A stretch of 64,000 nt of DNA from an uncultured Ruminococcus sp. (GTDB lineage Bacteria > Bacillota > Clostridia > Oscillospirales > Ruminococcaceae), in the NCBI RefSeq assembly GCF_947301925.1, contig NZ_CAMYUE010000001.1:1-64000 (forward strand). Direction: 5' to 3'. Numbering within the stretch: position 1 is the first letter of the stretch; every line of letters starts with the position of its first letter. Under the pieces are notes generated by a model that worked only from the letters and a program-made list of their open reading frames with translations, did no database searches and was not told where the DNA came from. The translations under genes and the position numbers were made by a program. Shown here in pieces: positions 15,536 through 23,144 of this stretch.

Positions 15536-17611
15536 ATGAAAAGATCGGCGCTGAAAAGAATTGCCGTTTCCGTGCGCAGGGTTCTTGACTCCGTTTTCGG
15601 AAGCAGTGCTCCGCAGCTGTGCTTTGAAGCCTTTTTCCGCAGTACGGCACGGCTGTATCTTACAGAGAACGGCTTCATATCCTCCGATGAACCGCGGGGA
15701 CTGAGCGAGCTGATGCCACAGATATTTCCCGAAACCGACTTCGGGGAGCGCGTCTGCTTCGGAGAAGCAAGGGCGGCTGAGCTTTTGAGTGAGATACCCC
15801 CGGATATCTGGAGAAGCGGCGTACAGATCATTGGTCAGCTATATCAGTACTTCATAAGCGAGGACAAGGAAGCCGCACTGGGGGGCATGAAGAAGAATTC
15901 CAAGGTGGCTGCGGACAGTCTTCCTGCCGCAACACAGATATTCACACCCGACTGGATAGTACGCTATATGACCGAAAATACCCTCGGAAAAGCTCTTGCG
16001 GGCTGCTGCGGAGCGGATACCTCGGGTATGGAATATCTGGTGCAGGGAGAGGTACCTGTATCTGAACGCGATCCCGAGGATATAACCTTTCTCGATCCGT
16101 GCGCAGGCAGCGGCAATATACTTATCTATGCCTTTGATATGTTCATGGACCTCTATATCGCAAGGGGGCGTGACAGGGAGCAGGCTGCGGTAACAGTGCT
16201 GGAGCGCAATCTTTTCGGCCTCGATATTGACAGCAGAGTGTGCAGGATAGCGCGGTTCGCACTTACCGTCAAGGCTGCGGAGCAGTCACGGAGACTGCTT
16301 TTCGGCGGCGTTTCACCGCAGATATACGATATGGAGGGGCTTTCCGAAGCAGGCGCGTCGGAAAGTTTCGCTCACAGTGAGATATTCGGAAGCCTCATAA
16401 GACCGTATGCTCCGCCGCAGGAAAAGGATCCCCGGGCGGCAAGGGTGTATGAGCTGCTTACAAAGCGATACAGCGCCGTTGCCACCAATCCGCCGTATCT
16501 TTCGGGGGCGAGAATGAATCCCGAGCTCCTCAGCTTTCTGAAAAGGGAGTACAGCGGTCACAGCGCCGATCTTTTCTCCGCATTTATAGTCAGGTGCTGT
16601 GAGCTTACGGAGGAGGGCGGCTATGCAGGCTTTCTCACACCTTATGTCTGGATGTTCATAAGCAGCTACAGGAAGCTTCGCCAGCTGCTTTTCGGTGAAA
16701 AAACTCCGCTGTCCCTTGTGCAGTTTGAGTATTCCTCCTTTGAGGAGGCCACGGTGCCTGTATGTGCCTTTGCGCTGCGCAACTGCCGCTCCGATGAAAA
16801 GGGCGTGTATTTCCGCCTTACAGACTTCAGGGGCGGCCTTGAGGTACAGAGGCAGCGATTCCTTGATGCCCTTGCCCACAGGAACTGCGGATATGTTTAC
16901 GAGGCGGCTGCCTCGGATTTCGGGAAGCTCCCCGAATCTCCCGCGGCATACTGGGTAAGCGACAGGGTCAGGGATCTGTACAGTGAGAACCCGTCTCTGG
17001 GTAGCATATCTGCTCCCAGGAAGGGCAACTCCACCTCGGATAACGAAAGGTTCCTGCGATACTGGCATGAAGTGGAATATGACAGAATAAACATCGGCTG
17101 CAAGCGAATAGACAGGGAGGAGACCCGCAGAAAGCGCTGGTTCCCTTACAATAAGGGCGGCGGCTTCCGCAAGTGGTACGGCTTCAATGAGTATATCACC
17201 GACTGGTACGATGACGCGGCGGAGATAAGGGCTATCCCCACTGCCGTCATTGCAAACTATCGGTACTTCATGAAGGAGGGTCTCACATGGTCAACGCTGA
17301 CAAGCGGAAAATTCAGCATAAGACAGTTCGGCGAGGGCTATATCTTCGATAACGGCGGCTGCTGCATATTCGAGCTGGGAGAGCACAGGAACTTCATATG
17401 CGGACTGCTGAATTCAAAGGTCTTTGCCTATATATTCGGCCAGCTTAATCCAACTCTGAATTTCCAGTCGGGTGAGGTGGCGAAGTTCCCTGTGATACTA
17501 AAAAAATCGGAGGAGGCGGACAGGCTGGTGGAGGAATGTGTTGCCATATCACGGGCCGAATATGATTCCTTCGAGACCAGCCGCGATTTCAGGCGCCATC
17601 CGCTGATATGA
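15536..17611 (+). CDS. Orphan PglX/Eco57I-like adenine DNA methyltransferase
   Basis: I choose ATG 15536 (691 residues, MKRSALKRIAV) because AAGGAGGG lies seven bases upstream; the longer frame from 15497 has none. The protein shows the hallmarks of BREX PglX and Eco57I-type methylases: TQIFTPDWIVRYMTEN, SAM motif I DPCAGSGNIL (about residue 185), and the target-base motif NPPY in VATNPPYLSGARMNPE, followed by FLTPYVWMFISSY and TVPVCAFALRN. These enzymes methylate adenine N6 in non-palindromic sites. It is much shorter than typical PglX (about 1,100-1,200 residues), and no pglZ, brxC, brxL or nuclease gene is nearby. It may be an orphan methylase or a remnant of a defence system; both methylase motifs are intact. 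Confidence 0.85.
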   Translation: MKRSALKRIAVSVRRVLDSVFGSSAPQLCFEAFFRSTARLYLTENGFISSDEPRGLSELMPQIFPETDFGERVCFGEARAAELLSEIPPDIWRSGVQIIGQLYQYFISEDKEAALGGMKKNSKVAADSLPAATQIFTPDWIVRYMTENTLGKALAGCCGADTSGMEYLVQGEVPVSERDPEDITFLDPCAGSGNILIYAFDMFMDLYIARGRDREQAAVTVLERNLFGLDIDSRVCRIARFALTVKAAEQSRRLLFGGVSPQIYDMEGLSEAGASESFAHSEIFGSLIRPYAPPQEKDPRAARVYELLTKRYSAVATNPPYLSGARMNPELLSFLKREYSGHSADLFSAFIVRCCELTEEGGYAGFLTPYVWMFISSYRKLRQLLFGEKTPLSLVQFEYSSFEEATVPVCAFALRNCRSDEKGVYFRLTDFRGGLEVQRQRFLDALAHRNCGYVYEAAASDFGKLPESPAAYWVSDRVRDLYSENPSLGSISAPRKGNSTSDNERFLRYWHEVEYDRINIGCKRIDREETRRKRWFPYNKGGGFRKWYGFNEYITDWYDDAAEIRAIPTAVIANYRYFMKEGLTWSTLTSGKFSIRQFGEGYIFDNGGCCIFELGEHRNFICGLLNSKVFAYIFGQLNPTLNFQSGEVAKFPVILKKSEEADRLVEECVAISRAEYDSFETSRDFRRHPLI

Positions 17612-17625
17612 AAGGAGGAGACGTT

Positions 17626-18900
17626 TTGTCGGAAAACAGAAGATCAATTATAAAAAAGGCAGTATCGGTGCTGCTTGTTTCGGCAGCTGTAATATGTGCG
17701 GCAGTGCTTGTCGTGAGAATGAAAAGAGGCAGTGATACCGTGGGCAGACTAAGCAATGCTTCGGAGGCTGATGAGACTGCCGCTGTGTCCGCGGAGGTCA
17801 CCACTGAGGTCACGGAAACGACCACAGAGGCGCCAACAACTACGGAGCCTCCCGATGATATCACAGTCAGGATAGACAGTATGTCTCTCCACGAGAAGGT
17901 GTGCCAGCTCTTTGTGGTGACTCCCGAAAGCCTTACAGACGGAGAGAATTATTCCGTGGCAGGGGAGATGACGAGGGAGGCGCTGAAGCATTATCCCGTT
18001 GGCGGCATAATATACTTCGCAAAGAATATAGACTCTGCCGCCGCTATATCACAAATGATATCAAATACATCGGCCTATGCGTCGGAGCAGAGGTCGGTGC
18101 CGCTTTTCTATGCAGTTGACGAGGAGGGCGGCACAGTGGCAAGGTGCGCACTGAAGGCGGGCACAACATGGTTCGATCCCATGTATTACTACAGGTATCA
18201 GGGAACGGAGACCGCCTTTTCCAACGCTGAGACCATAGCCTCGGATATATCTGCTCTTGGCTTCAATCTTGATTTTGCTCCCGTGGCGGATACATGGTCA
18301 AATCCCTATAACACCGTTATAGGCACCAGAGCCTACAGCGATGATTTTCAGCAGACTGCCGACCTTGTGGCTTCGGCGGTGGAGGGCTTCCACAGCGGCG
18401 GCACATTCTGCTCGCTGAAGCATTTCCCGGGACACGGCGATACCGCAGGGGACTCCCACTACGGATCGGTCTATACCGACAAATCGGTGACTCAGCTGAT
18501 ACAGGGTGAGTATCTCGCCTTCAGGAGCGGTATAGCTTCGGGAGCTGATATGGTCATGGTGGGACATATCACTATGAACGGTGTGGACGGCAAGCCTGCC
18601 ACACTGTCCCGTGTGATGATAACCGACGAGCTCCGCGGAAGACTTGGCTTTGACGGTGTGGTGATAACCGATTCTCTTTCCATGAGAGCAATGGCGGACA
18701 TCTACTCAAGCGGTGAACTGTCAGTCAGAGTCCTTGAAGCAGGCGGCGATATGCTGCTCATGCCGATGGATCTGAAGGAAGCTGTCAGGGGCGTGGAGGC
18801 TGCTGTGGCAGACGGCAGGCTCACAGAGGAGAGGATAAACAGGAGCGTGAGAAGGATACTGTATCTGAAATCGCAGAAAATGGACATAAAAAAGAGCTGA
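17626..18900 (+). CDS. nagZ: GH3 beta-N-acetylhexosaminidase (NagZ-like), membrane-anchored
   Basis: The best start is TTG 17626 (425 codons with stop) because AAGGAGG lies seven bases before it; an ATG at 17608 overlaps the upstream stop and lacks a site. Residues about 10-30 form an N-terminal membrane anchor, followed by a Thr/Glu-rich linker (about 45-75) and a single GH3 (alpha/beta)8 domain. The NagZ signature KHFPGHGDTAGDSH carries the His-Asp general acid/base pair, and ITDSLSMRAM carries the nucleophile Asp. Such enzymes remove terminal GlcNAc from muropeptides or chitin oligosaccharides. It is exported, unlike cytosolic NagZ of Gram-negatives, matching peptidoglycan turnover outside the cell as in B. 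subtilis. It lies 14 bases after the methylase gene and probably shares its transcript. Confidence 0.9.
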   Translation: MSENRRSIIKKAVSVLLVSAAVICAAVLVVRMKRGSDTVGRLSNASEADETAAVSAEVTTEVTETTTEAPTTTEPPDDITVRIDSMSLHEKVCQLFVVTPESLTDGENYSVAGEMTREALKHYPVGGIIYFAKNIDSAAAISQMISNTSAYASEQRSVPLFYAVDEEGGTVARCALKAGTTWFDPMYYYRYQGTETAFSNAETIASDISALGFNLDFAPVADTWSNPYNTVIGTRAYSDDFQQTADLVASAVEGFHSGGTFCSLKHFPGHGDTAGDSHYGSVYTDKSVTQLIQGEYLAFRSGIASGADMVMVGHITMNGVDGKPATLSRVMITDELRGRLGFDGVVITDSLSMRAMADIYSSGELSVRVLEAGGDMLLMPMDLKEAVRGVEAAVADGRLTEERINRSVRRILYLKSQKMDIKKS

Positions 18901-18920
18901 ACATCGTTCAGCTCTTTTCG
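18888..18920. terminator. Bidirectional terminator between nagZ and the TPR gene
   Basis: A 13-bp stem AAAAGAGCTGAAC / GTTCAGCTCTTTT with a 3-base loop. Both stop codons lie inside or beside the hairpin, so it ends two convergent transcripts. Confidence 0.85.
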
Positions 18921-19816
18921 CTTTCATTTATATCCGTGTGGGAGTCTCTTTCAAGCTCCACGGTTTTTCTGCGCCAGTTATTGGCTGCAAGCTTGTATGC
19001 TGTATCAAAGAATTCTGCCGCCTTATCGGTATTGCCCATGAGCTTAGAGCAGCGTGCCTTATCAAGAGTGATACCGAAGGATATGGGCTTTACGTTATCG
19101 TACTTTTCAAGGAGCTTCATGGCATTCTCGTATTGTCCGTGTACCAGAAGGGACTCGAAATAGGCAGTATCTATGAAGTAGTTTACCCAGTCGTTCTTTC
19201 CGCGCATACGCGAGAAGTATTTCTCGCCGCTGCTCAACCATTTTTCGGTCTGGCCGACGTCCTTTCTTGCGGAGCACAGCTGTATCAGCAGCACATGGAG
19301 CATTATCATATTCTGCTGCGCGTTGAGGTCGGCTTTGTTTTCGGCAGCTCTTTCCATGTACTCCATATCGGCCATATTCAGCTTTTCCTCTGCCTCGTCA
19401 TAGCGGTGCAGTGAGATATAGGCCTCGCCAAGGAACATGGCATACTGTGATATGTACAGCCGGTTGTGCTCCTTATCCGCGAGACAGCTGGTGAGTTCCT
19501 TCTCCATTTCGTCAATGAGGGTTTCGGAATAGCCGTCCTCGGCGATACGCATGACAAGGCCGCGGAAGATCCTGTACTTCTTGTTCATGCGCGGAGCTAT
19601 GAACAGGGATATGACGATATTGACTATAACGGAGGCAACAGCTGCAAAGACAAGTCTGAACAGCACAGAGCCGCCTGTGGAGCCGCTGCCTAAAAGAGCG
19701 GAAGCGGCGTCAACTCCCGTAATGAGAGTAAATATGAGCAGGAATACCAGTGACCACCGCTTCAGAAGATAGATGATGACAGCGGAGGCACGGTTTTTAT
19801 TTGTGTGATCGTTCAT
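18908..19816 (-). CDS. Membrane protein with TPR repeats
   Basis: A 302-residue protein with two N-terminal membrane helices (about 17-37 and 53-76) and a cytoplasmic helical region with tetratricopeptide-like repeats (for example YISLHRYDEAEEKLNMAD and LVHGQYENAMKLLEKYD). TPR arrays mediate protein-protein contacts; no enzymatic motif is visible and no partner can be inferred from the neighbours. There is no Shine-Dalgarno sequence in front of ATG 19816, so the start is less certain or translation is weak. Confidence 0.75.
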   Translation of the reverse strand: MNDHTNKNRASAVIIYLLKRWSLVFLLIFTLITGVDAASALLGSGSTGGSVLFRLVFAAVASVIVNIVISLFIAPRMNKKYRIFRGLVMRIAEDGYSETLIDEMEKELTSCLADKEHNRLYISQYAMFLGEAYISLHRYDEAEEKLNMADMEYMERAAENKADLNAQQNMIMLHVLLIQLCSARKDVGQTEKWLSSGEKYFSRMRGKNDWVNYFIDTAYFESLLVHGQYENAMKLLEKYDNVKPISFGITLDKARCSKLMGNTDKAAEFFDTAYKLAANNWRRKTVELERDSHTDINESEKS

Positions 19817-19873
19817 AGAGTATCATGCTTCAAAAATGAAGCCCTTTCTGAGTATGATTCCGGCGGTCTGTTG

Positions 19874-19898
19874 AAAAGGCTCCGAGTTTATCGGAGCC
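19874..19898 (-). terminator. Terminator of the transglutaminase-like gene
   Basis: Minus-strand stem GGCTCCGA / TCGGAGCC followed by TTTTC, just after the stop codon. Confidence 0.8.
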
Positions 19899-19906
19899 TG
19901 TTGTTT

Positions 19907-21445
19907 TCAGGTCGAAGGTGCCAGCAGCTCTGTCAGTATCCTTCTGAGAGCTATAAGGTCGAAAACGTCCTCTGTGCCGTCGTGGTTGATGTCGCAGTAC
20001 TTGTTTGCCTTTTCCAATCCCTGCAGATAGCGGTGGTAGAAAACAAGATCGGCCACATTGACGCTTCCGTCGCTGTTTACGTCGCCTTCAAGAGGCTTTG
20101 GCGGAGCTGTAGTAGTTGTAGTGGTCGTTGTTGTTGTGGAAGTAGTGGTCGATGTGGTAGTTGTAGTCGTTGTTGTAGAAGATGTGGTGGAAGTAGTGGT
20201 AGTGGAGGTTTTTGACGTTGTTGTGGTCGTAGAAGTTGATGTAGTGGTGGAAGATGTTGTAGTGGTGGTCGTAGTTGATGTTGTTGTGGTCGTAGATGTG
20301 GTAGTAGTAGTAGTAGTAGTTGTTGTTGTTGTTGTTGTTGTTTCCGGGCCCGGAGAAGTGGTGTGGACGTAATTGGTTTCGGATATGTCAGGGTAGACGA
20401 ACTGGGTTATATGGAAATCAGTTTCGGGAGTATGATTGGTAAAGAAGCTCTTTGAGCCCTTCAGGAAGTAATCGTACTTTACTTCGCGGCCGTTCTCTCC
20501 GTCAACGTCGTCCCATGTCACGTCCATTGCGTACCAGTTTCCGTCCTCCATCCTGACATAATTCCACATATGACCTGTGTTTATATCATAATTCATATTG
20601 CCGAAGACGCATATACAGGGAATATCGAGTTTGTCGCACATGAGCTTGAAGGCCTTAGAATAGCCCTCGCATACAACTCCCGGCTCCACGAGAGCACCCA
20701 GAGGGGAGCTGCTGAACCGTGCAGAGGTGTCATAGTATGTGAAATTGGCGATATAGTCGTGTATGCTCTTCAGCTGTTCGTACTTGTCATTGCCCGTAAC
20801 AGGAAAGCTGTCTATTGCCTCGGTGAGCTTGTCGCCGTATTCGATCGCCTCGTCCATGGACGAGAATGCACTGAGATATGCGGGAGTTATCACAAGAGTC
20901 CTTACCCTGAGAGTATACTGTCCCGTCCAGATGTTGGAGCTGCTGGTTGTATCGCCTCCGAGGCCGATGTTTATGCCGCCCGGTTCAAGCCAGTACAGCT
21001 CGGGCATATCAAATATAGCAGCGTCTATGCCGGGCTTGCAGTTGCCGAATATGGCCGCTTCGTATGTAGCGCTGTCCTCCTCGGTAAAATTCGGTGAACC
21101 GGGCAGGGCAGAGACTTTGAAGGTGACAGTCTGTGGGAGCCTTATACTTATGGGAGTGACCGAAGGCCCGTTCAGCTTTGCAAAGGCATTGTATACCGCA
21201 AGATTGTTCGTGTCAAGGATATCCTTGTAGTTATAGGAGCCCTCAGAGTAATTGGATTCCAGTGAAGGATATTCGGGCAGCGACATGACTGACGTATCAA
21301 AATCACTCAGCAAAAGCTCGTTTTCCGTCAGAGACGGTTCAGCGGATTCTGCCAGACTTTCGGCTGCCGAAACACCGAAACCTGCACACATGAGAAGTGC
21401 GGCTGATGTAATGAATGAGATTGTCGATGAGATTAATTTTTTCAT
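19907..21445 (-). CDS. Dockerin-tagged transglutaminase-like cysteine protein
   Basis: The start ATG at 21445 (512 residues) has AGGAGG seven bases upstream; a TTG 24 bases earlier does not. Signal peptide to about residue 28; transglutaminase-like domain (about 200-345) with the catalytic triad C259 (GVVCEGYSKAF), H292 (GHMWNYVRM) and D308 (AMDVTWDD); a Thr-only/Ser linker of about 75 residues (about 369-445); and a C-terminal dockerin (about 451-512, GDVNSDGSVNVADLV and CDINHDGTEDVFDLI). Bacterial proteins of this fold are usually proteases or peptide amidases rather than cross-linkers. The dockerin implies it works on the cellulosome or its surroundings. Confidence 0.92.
   Translation of the reverse strand: MKKLISSTISFITSAALLMCAGFGVSAAESLAESAEPSLTENELLLSDFDTSVMSLPEYPSLESNYSEGSYNYKDILDTNNLAVYNAFAKLNGPSVTPISIRLPQTVTFKVSALPGSPNFTEEDSATYEAAIFGNCKPGIDAAIFDMPELYWLEPGGINIGLGGDTTSSSNIWTGQYTLRVRTLVITPAYLSAFSSMDEAIEYGDKLTEAIDSFPVTGNDKYEQLKSIHDYIANFTYYDTSARFSSSPLGALVEPGVVCEGYSKAFKLMCDKLDIPCICVFGNMNYDINTGHMWNYVRMEDGNWYAMDVTWDDVDGENGREVKYDYFLKGSKSFFTNHTPETDFHITQFVYPDISETNYVHTTSPGPETTTTTTTTTTTTTTTSTTTTTSTTTTTTTSSTTTSTSTTTTTSKTSTTTTSTTSSTTTTTTTTSTTTSTTTTTTTTTTAPPKPLEGDVNSDGSVNVADLVFYHRYLQGLEKANKYCDINHDGTEDVFDLIALRRILTELLAPST
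20106..20340. repeat. Low-complexity trinucleotide tract encoding the Thr linker
   Basis: About 235 bases made almost entirely of ACN codons on the minus strand, including pure runs of TAG and TTG triplets (plus strand) near 20301-20340. It is in frame with the transglutaminase-like gene. Triplet slippage would change linker length without breaking the frame. Confidence 0.85.
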
Positions 21446-21507
21446 ACAGATACCTCCTAATTGAAGCAATTAATTCCCATCCCCTGATAATCTTTCTTTA
21501 TACTTTT

Positions 21508-21536
21508 ATTATATACAAAATGTCCATAAAAGTCAA
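21508..21536 (-). promoter_or_regulatory. Sigma-A promoter of the transglutaminase-like gene
   Basis: Minus-strand TTGACT (21531-21536), 17-bp spacer, TATAAT (21508-21513). Confidence 0.75.
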
Positions 21537-21685
21537 TGGCTGTTTCTGATTTTTCATTGAGAATTCACATTGCCTTTTTAGTGCAGAATGCTATTCCAAA
21601 CAGGAATACCGCTATATATAGCCGAATAGTGCGGAATGACACAAAAAACAGAGTTTTCCTGCATTATTATTTGTTATATTGTCTC

Positions 21686-21714
21686 TTGAAAATAGGTGAA
21701 TGCTGTGATATACT
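21686..21714 (+). promoter_or_regulatory. Sigma-A promoter of the aminotransferase gene
   Basis: TTGAAA (21686-21691), 17-bp spacer, TATACT (21709-21714), about 57 bases from the predicted transcript start to the ATG. Confidence 0.65.
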
Positions 21715-21777
21715 GTTATGTGGAGATTTTGTGCATTTTACTGCGCTTAATAATATTTGAAAGGTGAGATACCGAGA

Positions 21778-23049
21778 ATGATTTTATCACAGATGACAAA
21801 GGAACAGCTTCTCTCGTTCAAAAGCGAGAATGAAAAGCTCTACAACGACTTCAAGGGTCAGGGGCTTTGTCTTAACATGGCAAGAGGAAACCCCTGTAAG
21901 GAGCAGCTTGAGCTGAGCGTTGATATGCTCAGGGCCTTTGATGACGGCGACTTTATGAGCAAGTGCGGATCAGACGTCCGCAATTACGGTGTTCCCGACG
22001 GTATCCCCGAGGCTAAGAAGTTCTTCTCCGCCATGATTGGCGTTGAAGAGGACGAGATAATTATTTTCGGCAATTCCAGCCTCAATGCCATGTTCTTCTC
22101 TGTACAGTGCGCTTTCAACAAGGGTATCCTTGGCAGCAAGCCCTGGTCGCAGTGCGGAAAGATCAGGTTCCTCTGTCCCGTGCCCGGATATGACAGACAC
22201 TTCAAGGTAACTGAGTTCTTCGGCATTGAGATGATTAATATTCCCATGACTCCCACAGGTCCCGATATGGACATGGTAGAGGAGCTGGTAAAGGACGAGT
22301 CCGTAAAGGGCATATGGTGCGTTCCTCAGTACTCAAACCCCGACGGTATATGCTACAGTGACGAGACAGTAAAGCGTTTCGCAGCACTGAAGCCTGCCGC
22401 AAAGGATTTCCGTATCTTCTGGGACAATGCCTACTGTATACATCACCTTAACGATAATCCCAGGTACATACTGAATATCCTTGACGAGGCCAAGAAGGTG
22501 GGCAACGAGAATATCGTATATGTATTCGGCTCCACTTCAAAGATCACATTCCCCGGCGCAGGCGTAGCAGTTATGGGCGCCAGCAAGGAGAATATCAACG
22601 AGCTGAAGAAATATCTCGGCATCAGCATAATCAGCTACGATAAGATGAATCAGCTCCGCCATGTGAAGTTCTTCGGCACATTTGAAAATATGCTGGAGCA
22701 CATGAAGAAGCATATGGCTATCATAGCTCCCAAGTTCAGACTTGTGTGCGATGTACTGGATAAGGAGATCGCTCCTTTCGGCATCGGCAGCTGGACAGAT
22801 CCCAAGGGCGGCTACTTTATTTCCTTCAACGCTCCCGAGGGCTGCGCAAAGAGGATAGTTCAGCTCTGTTCTGAGGCAGGAGTTACTCTTACAGGTGCCG
22901 GAGCTACCTTCCCCTACGGAAAGGATCCCGAGGACAAGAATATCAGGATCGCTCCCACATATCCTCCCATAGAGGATCTTGCAAAGGCTATGGAGCTCTT
23001 TGTTATCTGCGTAAAGATAGCAGCAGCCGAGAAGCTTCTTGCGGAATAA
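21778..23049 (+). CDS. Aspartate aminotransferase, Rv3722c/PF12897 type
   Basis: I start at ATG 21778 (423 residues, MILSQMTKEQ); the open frame extends 21 bases upstream only through a TTG. AAAGGTGAG lies about 11 bases before the ATG. The opening LNMARGNPCKEQLELS matches the LxxxRGKPxxxQLDLS signature of the aspartate aminotransferase family first seen in M. tuberculosis Rv3722c. PLP-binding features include the Lys in YVFGSTSKITFPGAG, WCVPQYSNPDG and FWDNAYCIHHL. The enzyme would interconvert aspartate/2-oxoglutarate and oxaloacetate/glutamate in the cytosol. It is a single-gene unit with promoter and terminator. Confidence 0.9.
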   Translation: MILSQMTKEQLLSFKSENEKLYNDFKGQGLCLNMARGNPCKEQLELSVDMLRAFDDGDFMSKCGSDVRNYGVPDGIPEAKKFFSAMIGVEEDEIIIFGNSSLNAMFFSVQCAFNKGILGSKPWSQCGKIRFLCPVPGYDRHFKVTEFFGIEMINIPMTPTGPDMDMVEELVKDESVKGIWCVPQYSNPDGICYSDETVKRFAALKPAAKDFRIFWDNAYCIHHLNDNPRYILNILDEAKKVGNENIVYVFGSTSKITFPGAGVAVMGASKENINELKKYLGISIISYDKMNQLRHVKFFGTFENMLEHMKKHMAIIAPKFRLVCDVLDKEIAPFGIGSWTDPKGGYFISFNAPEGCAKRIVQLCSEAGVTLTGAGATFPYGKDPEDKNIRIAPTYPPIEDLAKAMELFVICVKIAAAEKLLAE

Positions 23050-23057
23050 TGTATTTG

Positions 23058-23088
23058 AGCCATGGTACGTAAGTATCATGGCTTTTTT
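23058..23088 (+). terminator. Terminator of the aminotransferase gene
   Basis: Stem AGCCATG / CATGGCT with TTTTTT behind it. Confidence 0.8.
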
Positions 23089-23101
23089 ATTGTTTTGCAT
23101 A

Positions 23102-23138
23102 GTAAAAAGCCCCGAAACATATGCTTCGGGGCTGGTTT
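23102..23138 (-). terminator. Terminator of the LCP gene
   Basis: Minus-strand stem AGCCCCGAAGCATA / TATGTTTCGGGGCT followed by TTTTTAC, directly after the LCP stop codon. Confidence 0.8.
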
Positions 23139-23144
23139 ATACCG

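Larger units (their letters stand above)
21446..21777. other. Divergent promoter region
   Basis: A 332-base divergent spacer between the transglutaminase-like gene (minus) and the aminotransferase (plus). It contains one promoter for each and, between them, a small hairpin ATTCC/GGAAT (about 21592-21606) beside a GCTATATATAGC palindrome (21611-21622). No gene is seen. Confidence 0.6.

Noticed and set aside
15536..18900. A BREX or restriction-modification operon around the PglX-like gene
   Set aside because: No PglZ-like phosphatase, BrxC/BrxL ATPase or nuclease gene is visible within several kb on either side.
20106..20340. Regularly spaced repeats that could suggest a CRISPR array
   Set aside because: The repeats are triplet-based without unique spacers, lie in frame inside a protein linker, and no cas gene is present.
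20058..20372. A Val-rich plus-strand frame (long VVVV runs)
   Set aside because: It is the complement of the poly-Thr linker of the transglutaminase-like gene and is an artefact of the repeat.
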